Shown: in pieces, positions 17,950 to 25,960 of the stretch
Numbering within the stretch: the stretch's first letter is position 1
How the letters are laid out: each line of letters starts with the position of its first letter
Assembly: GCF_008065375.1 (NCBI RefSeq)
Contig: NZ_VJYI01000027.1
Span: forward strand, 1 to 64,000
Direction: 5' to 3'
Source of the DNA: Nonomuraea sp. SYSU D8015
GTDB taxonomy: Bacteria; Actinomycetota; Actinomycetes; Streptosporangiales; Streptosporangiaceae
DNA length: 64,000 bases
Translations under genes and position numbers: made by a program
The notes under the pieces: model-generated
The model's input: the letters and a program-made list of their open reading frames with translations, nothing else
Databases searched by the model: none
Told to the model about the DNA's origin: nothing

Positions 17950-18513
17950 TCAGCCGCTGTACGAGATCCAGCCGTACTCGTATTGAGTCCAGCCGTTCTC
18001 GTCCCCGGTGTGCCTACGGCCGGTCATCACCTGGTTGCTGCCGCCCATCGAGGAGTGGTTGTTCTCCCTGACCCAACCTTGCAGTTGCCTGGGGGTGATC
18101 TGCACCGGCTTGTTCTGCCAGAACAGCGCGCCGCTGTAGTAGATGGTGTCGCCGTTCTCGTCCCCGTCGTGCCGGATCCCGGTGATCGCCTGGTTCGCGG
18201 GAGTGTGGTAATCGTGGTTGTTCTCATCCGTCACGGTGCCCCAGATGTCCCACCTGACCACCGTGACCTGCACGTTGTCGATGTAGATACGGCCGCAGTA
18301 GAACGTGGTGTCGCCGTTCTCGTCGCCGCGGTGCCCGCGGCCGATCAGCACTTCGTTCGTCGGGCAGTGGAACTTGCTGTTCGACTGTTTCAGGGTCGAG
18401 ACCTGCCCGGGGCGGATCTCGATCGTGGCGGCCGCGGCGGGACCGGCGGGGACCAAGGTGAGGGCGGCGACGGCCGTCGCCGCCAGCGCGGCCGGCAGAG
18501 ACTTCTTGAGCAT
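17950..18513 (-). CDS. Secreted protein with three GDENGxT repeats
   Basis: 187 aa. Signal peptide MLKKSLPAALAATAVAALTL then AAAATIEIRPG. The start at 18513 gives 8-nt spacing from AGGGA; an ATG two codons earlier is too close. The mature protein is three similar ~45-residue units, each with the core G(R/I)xHxGDENGDTxYxxG: about residues 54-73, 101-121 and 148-168. The acidic DENGD loop looks like a possible calcium or metal site. I do not know a function. It lies alone between IS and regulator debris. Confidence 0.65.
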   Translation of the reverse strand: MLKKSLPAALAATAVAALTLVPAGPAAAATIEIRPGQVSTLKQSNSKFHCPTNEVLIGRGHRGDENGDTTFYCGRIYIDNVQVTVVRWDIWGTVTDENNHDYHTPANQAITGIRHDGDENGDTIYYSGALFWQNKPVQITPRQLQGWVRENNHSSMGGSNQVMTGRRHTGDENGWTQYEYGWISYSG

Positions 18514-18650
18514 GTCCATGTCCCTTCGCTGAGAGCTCTGCAGTGAGCGGAATCCATGATCGACGTCACGATGGCGCCCGTCGTCCGCCTGCAGGGTGAG
18601 CGCGGGTCCGTCTGCACGGTGATCCACTGCTCCCAGAGCCCCGCCCAGGA

Positions 18651-18930
18651 CCTGACGGAAGGCTCTTCATGCGCGCCAACTGGGCCCTGCGCGAGCGCAT
18701 CGCCGAGCTCTCCCCCGACCACCCGGCCAAGGCGGTCCACCTGGCCATGACCCGGCGCATCCCGGACCTGTCCGAGCACGTGGCCCCGGCCAGCACGCCC
18801 GTTCCGGGCGGACTACCTACGCCATCGGCTGGAGGTGCACGCCGAGCTGTCGAGGCCATCGCCGAGGGTGACGCGCCGGCCGCACGGCCGCGGCTCGCGC
18901 TCGCGGCGGCGCTGTTGACGATGAGGTGTC
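18651..18930 (+). pseudogene. GntR-family (FCD domain) regulator remnant
   Basis: The frame at 18651 reads DGRLFMRANWALRERIAELS then KAVHLAMTRRIPDLSEHVAP, closely resembling the FCD effector domain of FadR-type GntR regulators (ANWALHERIA...). A frameshift near 18810 moves the homology to a second frame with ADYLRHRLEVHAEL, then to a third with VEAIAEGDA. The N-terminal winged-helix domain is absent. This is a decayed fragment. Confidence 0.5.
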
Positions 18931-19303
18931 CCCGGCGTCTCGCCGCCACACGAGAGCGCCCGGCGCAGCACCGGGACGAGCCGGCACCCGCCTTCCCGCC
19001 GGCCCTCCATCCTGGACCGCCTCCCGGCTAGACGATCAAGTCCGATGTGTTCGGTTGTATGTGCTCGGCGGGGTGGATCGGCGAAGGCGGCGGCTGACGC
19101 GGCGGCCAAGATCGACGCCTTGCTGAAGGGCTCCAAGGGTGCGGCGCTCCTCTGATCCCGCCCTCACCCCGCCTGCCCGACGTCCCCACCGCCGCACCGC
19201 CCCGGTCCGGCGTCCACCGGTCCTGCACCGAGCCCCGGCCTTTCCGCGGGCGTCGGCTCCCGTCCGATAGGCGAGGCGCCGGGGCCGGCGAGCTCTGGGT
19301 CGG

Positions 19304-19366
19304 CGGGTCACGGGCCGGTGGGTCACGCGGCGCCGGGTCATGCCGTGGTCGGGTCACGCCGTGGTC
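19304..19366. repeat. Four-copy ~15-bp tandem repeat
   Basis: GGGTCA recurs at 19305, 19320, 19335 and 19351 at 15-16 bp spacing within degenerate units of the form GGGTCAcGccGtGGt. The fourfold periodicity could bind a dimeric factor cooperatively or just be slippage. It lies 130 bp before the molybdate regulator gene. Confidence 0.5.
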
Positions 19367-19493
19367 GCCCAGGCGGCGGCCGGGCCGTGACCTGTCCCCG
19401 TGCGAATGCCATGGAACAGAGCCAGACCACATGGTGAATGCAAGTCAGTCCTAGCCTTCTGGTTGGCATCTGCGGCAGGTATGGTGAGGGCTT

Positions 19494-19892
19494 GTGACGA
19501 CGTTCCGGATCAGCGAGGCCGCGGCGCTGCTCGGGGTGAGCTCCGACACCGTCCGCCGCTGGGTCGACTCCGGACGGCTGGCCGCGGTGCGGGACGAGCA
19601 CGGCCACCGGCGGGTCGACGGCGCCGAGTTGGCCGCGTTCGCCCGCGCCCAGATCGAGGCCGTGGACGGCGGCCGCTCCTCGGCCCGCAACCGCTTCCGC
19701 GGCATCGTCACCGAGGTGATCAAGGACTCGGTGATGGCCCAGGTCGAGATCGCGGCGGGGCCGTACCGCGTGGTGTCCCTGATGAGCCGGCAGGCCGCCG
19801 ACGAGCTGGGCCTGGAGCCCGGGGTCGTGGCGGTCGCGGTGATCAAGTCCACCAACGTCGTCGTGGAGGTCCCCGCCCACGAGCGGGAGTGA
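19494..19892 (+). CDS. MerR-type HTH plus TOBE (molbindin) molybdate-responsive regulator
   Basis: 132 aa with a GTG start. N-terminal MerR-like HTH at ~3-52 (FRISEAAALLGVSSDTVRRWVDSGRL) and C-terminal single TOBE/Mop domain at ~68-130 (SARNRFRGIVTEVIKDSVMAQVEI ... AVIKSTNVVVEV), which binds molybdate or tungstate oxyanions. It is placed 12 nt before modA and in the same direction, so it probably senses molybdate and controls modABC, acting as the actinobacterial counterpart of ModE. Confidence 0.85.
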   Translation: MTTFRISEAAALLGVSSDTVRRWVDSGRLAAVRDEHGHRRVDGAELAAFARAQIEAVDGGRSSARNRFRGIVTEVIKDSVMAQVEIAAGPYRVVSLMSRQAADELGLEPGVVAVAVIKSTNVVVEVPAHERE

Positions 19893-19904
19893 GGAGCGGT
19901 CCTG

Positions 19905-20681
19905 GTGTTCAGGCGACATCTCGGCTGGGTGGCCGCGGTCGCGGTCGCCTGCCTGGCGGCGTGCGGCTCCGGCGGGCCCGCCACGTCCGCGGGCGGCGGC
20001 GGGGCGAAGGAGGTGACGGTGTTCGCGGCGGCGTCGCTCACCGGCACGTTCACCGAACTCGGCAAGGCCTTCGAGGCCGCCCATCCGGGGACGACGGTGC
20101 GGTTCAACTTCGGCTCCAGCGCGACGCTGGCCCAGCAGATCGTCCAGGGGGCGCCTGCCGACGTCTTCGCGGCGGCCAGCCCCGCCACCATGAAGACCGT
20201 CACGGACGCGTCCCTGGCGAGCGCCCCGGTCACGTTCGCGCGGAACACGCTGCAGATCGCGGTCCCGGCCGGCAACCCCGCCCGGGTGGACGAGCTGAAG
20301 GACCTCGCCGACCCCCGGGTGAAGGTCGCACTCTGCGCCGAGCAGGTGCCCTGCGGCGCCGCCGCGGCCAAGGCCCTCGCCGCCGCCGGGCTGAAGATCA
20401 CTCCGGTGACGCTGGAGCAGGACGTCAAGGCCACGCTCACCAAGGTCCAGCTGGGCGAGGCGGACGCCGCGCTCGTCTACAAGACCGACGTGATCGCCGC
20501 GGCGGGCAAGGTCGAGGGGATCGACTTCCCCGAGGCCGGCCAGGCGGTCAACGACTATCCGATCGCGGCGCTGGCCAAGGCGCCCGCCGGGGGAGCCGCC
20601 AAGGAGTTCGTCGACCTGGTGCTCTCGCAGCAGGGCAGGGGCGTGCTCACCAAGGCCGGGTTCGAGGCGGCGCCGCGATGA
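19905..20681 (+). CDS. modA: Molybdate ABC transporter substrate-binding lipoprotein
   Basis: 258 aa with a GTG start and lipobox LAAC. ModA hallmarks: VTVFAAASLTGTFTELGKAF, FNFGSSATLAQQIVQGAPADVFAAAS and the late segment VNDYPIAALAKAP. It captures molybdate or tungstate outside the membrane. Translationally linked to modB by a 4-nt overlap (ATGA). Confidence 0.9.
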   Translation: MFRRHLGWVAAVAVACLAACGSGGPATSAGGGGAKEVTVFAAASLTGTFTELGKAFEAAHPGTTVRFNFGSSATLAQQIVQGAPADVFAAASPATMKTVTDASLASAPVTFARNTLQIAVPAGNPARVDELKDLADPRVKVALCAEQVPCGAAAAKALAAAGLKITPVTLEQDVKATLTKVQLGEADAALVYKTDVIAAAGKVEGIDFPEAGQAVNDYPIAALAKAPAGGAAKEFVDLVLSQQGRGVLTKAGFEAAPR

Positions 20682-21484
20682 GCGCCGCACCCGACAGGCG
20701 GCTGGCCGGGCGGCCGCCGTGGGTCCTGGTGGTTCCCGCCCTGCTGGGGCTCGCCTTCCTGGTGTTGCCGCTGGCCGGGCTGCTGATCCGGGCCCCGTGG
20801 CCCACGCTGCCGGCCCGGCTGGCCGAGCCGCAGGTGCTGGAGGCGCTGCGGCTGTCCCTGGTGACGGCCACCATCGCGACGGCGGTGTGCCTCGTCCTCG
20901 GCGTGCCGCTGGCCTGGATGCTGGCCAGGGTGGACCTGCCTGGCCGCCGCCTGGTGCGCGCGCTGGTCACCGTGCCGCTCGTGCTGCCGCCGGTGGTCGG
21001 CGGCGTCGCGCTGCTGCTGGTGCTCGGCCGCCGGGGGCTGATCGGCCAGTGGCTGGAGTCGGCGTTCGGCGTCACGCTGCCCTTCACGACCGCCGGGGTC
21101 GTCGTCGCGGAGGCGTTCGTGGCGATGCCGTTCCTGGTCATCAGCGTGGAGGGCGCGTTGCGGGCCGCCGACCGGCGCTACGAGGAGGCGGCGGCCACGC
21201 TCGGCGCCTCCCGCTGGACCGTCTTCCGCCGCGTCACGCTGCCGCTGGTCGCGCCCGGCGTGATGGCCGGGGCCGTGCTGTGCTGGGCCAGGGCACTGGG
21301 CGAGTTCGGCGCGACGATCACGTTCGCGGGCAACTTCCCCGGCACCACCCGCACCATGCCGCTGGCCGTCTACCTCGCCCTGGAGACCGAGCCGGAGGCC
21401 GCCATCGTGCTCAGCCTCGTCCTGCTCGCCGTGTCGGTGATCATCCTGGCCGGGCTGCGCGACCGGTGGGTGACCAGCCCATGA
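20678..21484 (+). CDS. modB: Molybdate ABC transporter permease
   Basis: 268 aa, five to six transmembrane helices. EAA loop YEEAAATLGASRWTVFRRVTLP, and the ModB-specific ARALGEFGATITFAGNFPGTTRTMPLAVY. Start overlaps modA; stop overlaps modC (ATGA). Confidence 0.92.
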   Translation: MSAAPDRRLAGRPPWVLVVPALLGLAFLVLPLAGLLIRAPWPTLPARLAEPQVLEALRLSLVTATIATAVCLVLGVPLAWMLARVDLPGRRLVRALVTVPLVLPPVVGGVALLLVLGRRGLIGQWLESAFGVTLPFTTAGVVVAEAFVAMPFLVISVEGALRAADRRYEEAAATLGASRWTVFRRVTLPLVAPGVMAGAVLCWARALGEFGATITFAGNFPGTTRTMPLAVYLALETEPEAAIVLSLVLLAVSVIILAGLRDRWVTSP

Positions 21485-22512
21485 CGCTCGACGCCCGCCT
21501 GATCGTCAACCGGCCCGCGTTCACGCTCGACATCGCCCTGGAGGTCGCGCCCGGCGAGGTCGTCGCGCTGCTCGGCCCCAACGGCGCCGGCAAGACGACC
21601 GCCCTGCGCGCCCTGGCCGGGCTCACCGCCCTGTCCGGCGGGCACATCGCTCTGGACGGCCGCCCCCTGCACACCCGGCCCGCCGACCAGCGCCCCGTCG
21701 GCATGGTGTTCCAGGACTACCTGCTCTTCCCGCACCTGTCCGCCCTGGACAACGTCGCCTTCGGCCCGCGCTGCCGCGGCGCCTCCCGGAGCGAGGCGCG
21801 CCGCACTGCGGCCGCCCTCCTGGAACGCGTCGGCCTGGCGGCCCACGCCACCGCCAAACCCCGGCGGCTGTCCGGCGGTCAGGCCCAGCGCGTCGCCCTG
21901 GCCCGGGCGCTGGCCGTGGAGCCGCGGCTGCTGCTGCTGGACGAGCCGCTCGCCGCGCTCGACGCCCACACCCGGCTGGAGATCCGCTCCGGGCTGCGCC
22001 GCCATCTGGCCGACTTCGACGGCGCCACCGTCCTGGTCACGCACGACCCGCTCGACGCGATGGTGCTGGCCGACCGGCTGATCGTGGTCGAGAACGGCGC
22101 CATCGTCCAGCAGGGCGCGCCGGCCGAGGTGGCGCGCCGCCCGCGCACCGACTACGTCGCCCGCCTCGTCGGGCTCAACCTCTACCGCGGGCTCGGCGAC
22201 GGCGCCCGGATCAAGGTGGGCGAGCTGGCGTTCAGCACCATCGAGCAGCTCGACGGGCCGGCGTTCGTGGCCTTCTCGCCCGCCGCCGTCGCCCTCTACC
22301 GCACCCGGCCCGACGGCAGTCCCCGCAACCTGTGGCAGGCCGTGATCGACGGCATCGAGCGGCACGGCGACAACGTCCGCGTCCATCTCGACGGCCCCGT
22401 CGCCGCCTTCGTCGACATCACCCCGGCCGCCCTCGCCGACCTCGACCTCACCCCCGGCCAGCGCATCTGGGCCTCGGTCAAGGCCACGGAGACGCACGCG
22501 TACCCGGCCTAG
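21481..22512 (+). CDS. modC: Molybdate ABC transporter ATP-binding protein
   Basis: 343 aa. Walker A GPNGAGKTT (~38), Q-loop VFQDYLLFPHLSALDN, signature LSGGQAQRVALARAL, Walker B LLLLDEPLAALD, and H-loop VLVTHD. A C-terminal TOBE domain (~270-340) is present. Its TAG stop and that of the convergent oxidoreductase are both read from one CTAG at 22509-22512, so the genes overlap by 4 bp. Confidence 0.92.
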   Translation: MTLDARLIVNRPAFTLDIALEVAPGEVVALLGPNGAGKTTALRALAGLTALSGGHIALDGRPLHTRPADQRPVGMVFQDYLLFPHLSALDNVAFGPRCRGASRSEARRTAAALLERVGLAAHATAKPRRLSGGQAQRVALARALAVEPRLLLLDEPLAALDAHTRLEIRSGLRRHLADFDGATVLVTHDPLDAMVLADRLIVVENGAIVQQGAPAEVARRPRTDYVARLVGLNLYRGLGDGARIKVGELAFSTIEQLDGPAFVAFSPAAVALYRTRPDGSPRNLWQAVIDGIERHGDNVRVHLDGPVAAFVDITPAALADLDLTPGQRIWASVKATETHAYPA

Positions 22513-23543
22513 ATCGCGATGGGCACCCTCGTCCCGCTGCGCGCCGACTCCAGCGCCGCCGTCACCATGGCCAGACTGCGGATGTTGTCGTGGCAGTCGC
22601 CCTGCGGCGGCCGCCCCGTGCGCAGCCCCGTCACGAACTCCTCCAGCCCCTCCGCCAGCCCGGTGTAGCGGCGGCGGCCCGGGAACGGGTCCGCCTCCTG
22701 CTTGTACGACCGCACCACGTGCCCCTTGGCCGCCTCCGCCGTCGGATCGCCCGCGCCGTCCCAGCAGGCGGTGCCGAGCGTGCCCGCGGCCCGCCAGGTG
22801 CCCGTCCACGACGTCGGATGCCCCGGCGCCGACCAGCTCCCGGTGAACGTGTACCGCAGGCCGCCGGTCATCTCGAAGATCGCCGTGGCCGAGCAGGCGC
22901 CCGGATACCAGGTCCACCCCGGCCGGAACGACTCGCAGTAGACCGAGACCGGGTCGGCTCCGGAGACCGCCCGGGCCGCGTCGAACAGGTGGATCGCCAT
23001 GTCCTGCAGCAGCGGGTGCTCCAGCGTGTGAAGGAACCGCCCTTCGCGGTACGGCATGAAGAACTCCGACGTCAGCAGCCCGAGCGGCCCCAGCTCGGCC
23101 ACCGTGCGGCGGAAGGCCACCAGACTGCGCATGTAGCGGCGGTTCTGGTTGACCGCGAACAGCCGCCGCGCCTCGTCGGCGGCCGCCACCATGGACCGCG
23201 CCTCCTCCAGGGTGACCGCCATCGGCTTCTCGCTCAGCACCGACACCCCGCGCCGCAGCGCCGTCACCGTCACCTCGTGGTGCGCCTGCGGGACCGTGCA
23301 GTTCACGATGAAGTCCGGCTCCTCGCCGTCCAGCAGCGCGGTCAGCGAGGCGCTGACGGGCAGGCCGTCCAGCCCGAGCTCGGCGGCCGCCGTCCTGGCG
23401 CGGTCCTCGGCCACGTCCACCCAGCCCACCAGCTCGGTGCCGGGGTGGGCGAGCAGCTCCGGCGCCCATTGGCCGCCGATGAACCCGGCGCCGACCAGCA
23501 CGCCCCGCAGCGGCCGGTCCGCTTCGACGATGGTGAAGGTCAA
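22509..23543 (-). CDS. Gfo/Idh/MocA-family NAD(P)-dependent oxidoreductase
   Basis: 344 aa from a TTG start at 23543 with GGAAGGAG 5-6 nt upstream. Rossmann fold at the N-terminus (LRGVLVGAGFIGGQWAPEL), the family EKP motif in VSVLSEKPMAVTLEEA (~105) and the catalytic-domain segment HPLLQDMAIHLFDAARAV with the conserved His. Members oxidise sugars, inositols or their derivatives; the substrate is not decided here. No partner genes adjoin it in the same operon except possibly the PLP enzyme upstream (71 nt). Confidence 0.82.
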   Translation of the reverse strand: MTFTIVEADRPLRGVLVGAGFIGGQWAPELLAHPGTELVGWVDVAEDRARTAAAELGLDGLPVSASLTALLDGEEPDFIVNCTVPQAHHEVTVTALRRGVSVLSEKPMAVTLEEARSMVAAADEARRLFAVNQNRRYMRSLVAFRRTVAELGPLGLLTSEFFMPYREGRFLHTLEHPLLQDMAIHLFDAARAVSGADPVSVYCESFRPGWTWYPGACSATAIFEMTGGLRYTFTGSWSAPGHPTSWTGTWRAAGTLGTACWDGAGDPTAEAAKGHVVRSYKQEADPFPGRRRYTGLAEGLEEFVTGLRTGRPPQGDCHDNIRSLAMVTAALESARSGTRVPIAI

Positions 23544-23614
23544 CGCGGCTCCTTCCGGTCGTGGGCCCGACGCCCCGATTCCTGCCCCACCGGCGGCGCC
23601 GGGGAAACAGGAGA

Positions 23615-24634
23615 TCAGCCCGTCAGGGCGTCCAGCGCACGGTCGACGTCGTCGGCCGTGGTGTAGACGTGGAAGCTGGCCCGGACCCTGCCCGCCCGCA
23701 CGGCCGCCCGGATGCCCGCCGCCGCCAGCCGCTCCCCGGGGGCGTCCACCGACACGATGGCGGAGCCGGCCGGCTCGAGACCGAGGCCGGCGCGGAAGCG
23801 GTTGGCGAGGGCGACGTTGTGGTCGTGGACCCGCTTGACGCCCAGCTCGTTGAGCAGCTCGATGGCCGGGGCCGCGCCGACGTAGCAGAACCAGGCCGGC
23901 GACAGGTCGAACGCGCGGGCGTCGCCCGCCAGGCGCAGCGGCGGCCCGTAGTAGGAGTCGCCGTCGTCGGGCCCGGCGTACCAGTTGGCGGCCAGGGGCC
24001 GCATGCGCTCGCGCACCCGCGGCGACAGGTAGCCGAAGGCGGCGCCGCGCGGCGCCATCAGCCACTTGTACGCCGCGCACGCCAGCACGTCGAGGCCGTC
24101 GACGTCCACGGGCAGCCAGCCGCACGCCTGGGAGCCGTCGGCGATGACGAGCGCGTCGTGGGCGCGGGCGGCGGCCACGACGTCGTGCAGCGGGGTGACG
24201 TACCCGGTGGCGGACTGGACGAGGCTGAAGGCCACGGCGGCGGTGGAGCCGTCGACCGCGTCGGCCAGCCGGTCGGCGGGCACGGCCACCACCTCGGCGG
24301 CGACCGCCCAGGGGAAGAAGTTGCTGGTGAACTCGACGTCCGGCACCACGACGCGGGCCTTCGGCGGCAGCGCCGTGGCCACGACGGACATGATCTGCGA
24401 CACGGTCGAGCTCACGGTCACGTCCGCGGGGTTCGCCCCCACCATGCGGGCGAACGCCGTCCGCGCGCGCCCCACGGAGGCGTCCCAGGGCTGCCAGTCG
24501 CTGGAGCCGTGCCGCCAGTCGGTGAGCACGGCCTGGAGGTCCTCGTAGGCGCGGCGGGGAGGCAACCCGTAGGAGGCGGTGTTGAGCCAGCCCGGGTCGG
24601 CGTCCCAGAGCTCACGCGCGGTGGCGATGTCCAT
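23615..24634 (-). CDS. Class V aminotransferase / cysteine desulfurase-like PLP enzyme
   Basis: 339 aa, fold type I PLP enzyme. Motifs: VTVSSTVSQIMSVVATAL (phosphate-binding loop), VIADGSQACGWLPVDVDGLD with the cofactor-binding Asp, and ACAAYKWLMAPRGAAFGYLS with the Schiff-base Lys (~195). It is shorter than true IscS/SufS and lacks an evident catalytic Cys loop, so it is more likely an isopenicillin-N-epimerase-like or amino-acid lyase/transaminase of unknown substrate. Stands alone. Confidence 0.72.
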   Translation of the reverse strand: MDIATARELWDADPGWLNTASYGLPPRRAYEDLQAVLTDWRHGSSDWQPWDASVGRARTAFARMVGANPADVTVSSTVSQIMSVVATALPPKARVVVPDVEFTSNFFPWAVAAEVVAVPADRLADAVDGSTAAVAFSLVQSATGYVTPLHDVVAAARAHDALVIADGSQACGWLPVDVDGLDVLACAAYKWLMAPRGAAFGYLSPRVRERMRPLAANWYAGPDDGDSYYGPPLRLAGDARAFDLSPAWFCYVGAAPAIELLNELGVKRVHDHNVALANRFRAGLGLEPAGSAIVSVDAPGERLAAAGIRAAVRAGRVRASFHVYTTADDVDRALDALTG

Positions 24635-24766
24635 GGGGCCAGACTAGGGCCCGCGCGATCCGCTGTGCCGGGCGGCTTCGGGCGCCGCGTCGAGCCGGCC
24701 AGGGGACGACGAGGCCCGGGCGCTGCGGCGGAGGCGGTGCCGGCGGCACCGGGCCCGGTGCCGCGG

Positions 24767-25156
24767 TCAGGGTGTGGCCGGTGCGGTGGCGGGCTGGAAC
24801 AGCTCGATCAGGTTGCCCGCCGGGTCGGCCAGCAGTATCTGGCGTCCGCCGGGGCCTGAGACCGGGTCGCTGCGGAACGACAACCCCGCCCCGCGGAGCC
24901 GGCCGATCTCGGCGTCCAGGTCGTCCACGATCAGGTGGATGCGGTTGCGGCCGGGGACGTCGGCGTCCGCGGGGGTGGCACGGGCGCCGGAGCTGGCGGG
25001 TCCGGACAGCAGGAGCCGCAGCGGTCCGCGGACCACGTCGGCGAAGGCCGGAGCAGCGCTGGTGTTGACGGCGAAGCCGAGGTGGGCGGTGTAGAAGTCG
25101 ACGGCCGCCTGGACGTCGTCGACCAGGTAGCGGACGCTGGCGTACTCGCGCGTCAT
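24767..25156 (-). CDS. Glyoxalase/bleomycin-resistance (VOC) family protein
   Basis: 129 aa, single VOC unit with two beta-alpha-beta-beta-beta halves (ASVRYLVDDVQAAVDFYTAHLGF ... NRIHLIVDDLDAEIGRLRGAG ... GRQILLADPAGNLIELFQPA). The late Glu of NLIELF is a typical metal ligand. Starts 4 nt inside the ArsR-arsenate reductase gene end (overlap 25153-25156), so the two are coupled. VOC proteins are frequent in ars operons (ArsI, organoarsenical lyases); no Cys pair typical of ArsI is visible, so that role is not supported. Confidence 0.75.
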   Translation of the reverse strand: MTREYASVRYLVDDVQAAVDFYTAHLGFAVNTSAAPAFADVVRGPLRLLLSGPASSGARATPADADVPGRNRIHLIVDDLDAEIGRLRGAGLSFRSDPVSGPGGRQILLADPAGNLIELFQPATAPATP

Positions 25157-25929
25157 GGCGGAGCCTCCTTGCGGTCGTGGGTGGCGAGGACCGGTAGCAG
25201 GTGCCGGATGCGGGTGTCGATGTCGGTCGCGGTGCGGACGAAGGCCGGGTAGCCGGCCTGGCCGGTCTCGTCCGCCGCGGCGGGGTCGGGGATGCTCCAG
25301 TGAATTCGGCGGTCATGGTCGACGAGCTCGGGGCAGACCTCGCGGGCCTTGTCACACAAGGTGATCAGATAGTCGAACCGGCGGCGGCCCAGGGCGTCCA
25401 GGTGGACGGGGCGCCGGCCGGAGACGTCGATGCCGTACTCGTCGTGCAGGACCCGCGTGGTGTGCGGATGCAGGCATGGTTTGGGGCGGCTCCCGGCGCT
25501 GATCGCGTCGACCCGGCCGGCGGTACGCCGGCGCAGCAGGGCTTCGGCGATGGGGGAGCGGGCGCTGTTGCCGGTGCAGACGAACAGCACCGCCACCGGC
25601 GCGGCCGGGTGGGCCACCGGCGAGACCGGGTGCAGACGCAGTGCCGGGTGCAGGGCGGTACCGGCGTCGGCGAGGGCTTCCGCGCAGCGATCGAGGCTCA
25701 GGTGGTAGTAGCTGTCGCGGCCGTCGAAGCTGCTGCGCGTGGAGGTGATCAGGCCACTGTCACGCAGAAGCCGCAGGTGGTAGGAGACGACGTTCTGCGG
25801 CTGGCCGACCAGGGTGACCAGCTCGCGGACTCGCAGGTCGCTGCGGGCGAGCTCGGTGAGCAGCCGCCAGCGCAGCGGGTGGCCGGCCAGCCGTGCGAAG
25901 GCCGGAGCGGTGTCACTCGAGGAGCCCAC
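25153..25929 (-). CDS. ArsR-type repressor fused to LMW-phosphatase arsenate reductase
   Basis: 258 aa fusion. Residues ~8-90 are an ArsR/SmtB winged helix (RLAGHPLRWRLLTELARSDLRVRELVTLVGQPQNVVSYHLRLLRDSGL). Residues ~112-250 are a low-molecular-weight phosphatase-like arsenate reductase with the P-loop VCTGNSARS (C118-x5-R124) and the IPDPAA aspartate loop. The reductase should convert arsenate to arsenite and the HTH part should repress the operon. ArsR-ArsC fusions are known in actinobacteria. A palindrome fitting the ArsR consensus lies 14 nt upstream. No arsenite efflux gene is adjacent, although an EamA exporter is immediately upstream on the same strand. Confidence 0.82.
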   Translation of the reverse strand: MGSSSDTAPAFARLAGHPLRWRLLTELARSDLRVRELVTLVGQPQNVVSYHLRLLRDSGLITSTRSSFDGRDSYYHLSLDRCAEALADAGTALHPALRLHPVSPVAHPAAPVAVLFVCTGNSARSPIAEALLRRRTAGRVDAISAGSRPKPCLHPHTTRVLHDEYGIDVSGRRPVHLDALGRRRFDYLITLCDKAREVCPELVDHDRRIHWSIPDPAAADETGQAGYPAFVRTATDIDTRIRHLLPVLATHDRKEAPP

Positions 25930-25942
25930 GTACCCGACAATA

Positions 25943-25960
25943 CATCAAATTGATTTGATG
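25943..25960. promoter_or_regulatory. ArsR/SmtB-type operator
   Basis: CATCAAATTGATTTGATG: perfect 7-bp arms CATCAAA/TTTGATG and an exact fit to the ArsR/SmtB pattern ATCAA-N6-TTGAT. It lies 14 nt before the ArsR-ArsC start and at the very end of the EamA gene, whose final codons (SIKSI and stop) are read through it. Likely autoregulation of the fusion gene. Confidence 0.65.

Larger units (their letters stand above)
18514..19493. other. Gene-poor region with decayed regulator sequence
   Basis: About 980 bases between the secreted repeat protein and the molybdate regulator. Apart from the FCD-domain remnant (18651-18930) and the 15-bp repeats (19304-19366), I see no supportable gene. A short frame ending at 19155 (AAADAAAKIDALLKGSKGAALL) may be the tail of a lost protein but cannot be assigned. 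Confidence 0.5.

Noticed and set aside
19028..19432. 134-codon minus-strand ORF before the molybdate regulator
   Set aside because: Covers the 15-bp tandem repeats, is Arg/Pro-rich and lacks a start signal or family similarity.
24767..25156. VOC protein as ArsI organoarsenical lyase
   Set aside because: It overlaps the ArsR-ArsC gene, but the Cys pair that binds arsenic in ArsI is not visible, so only a general VOC call is given.
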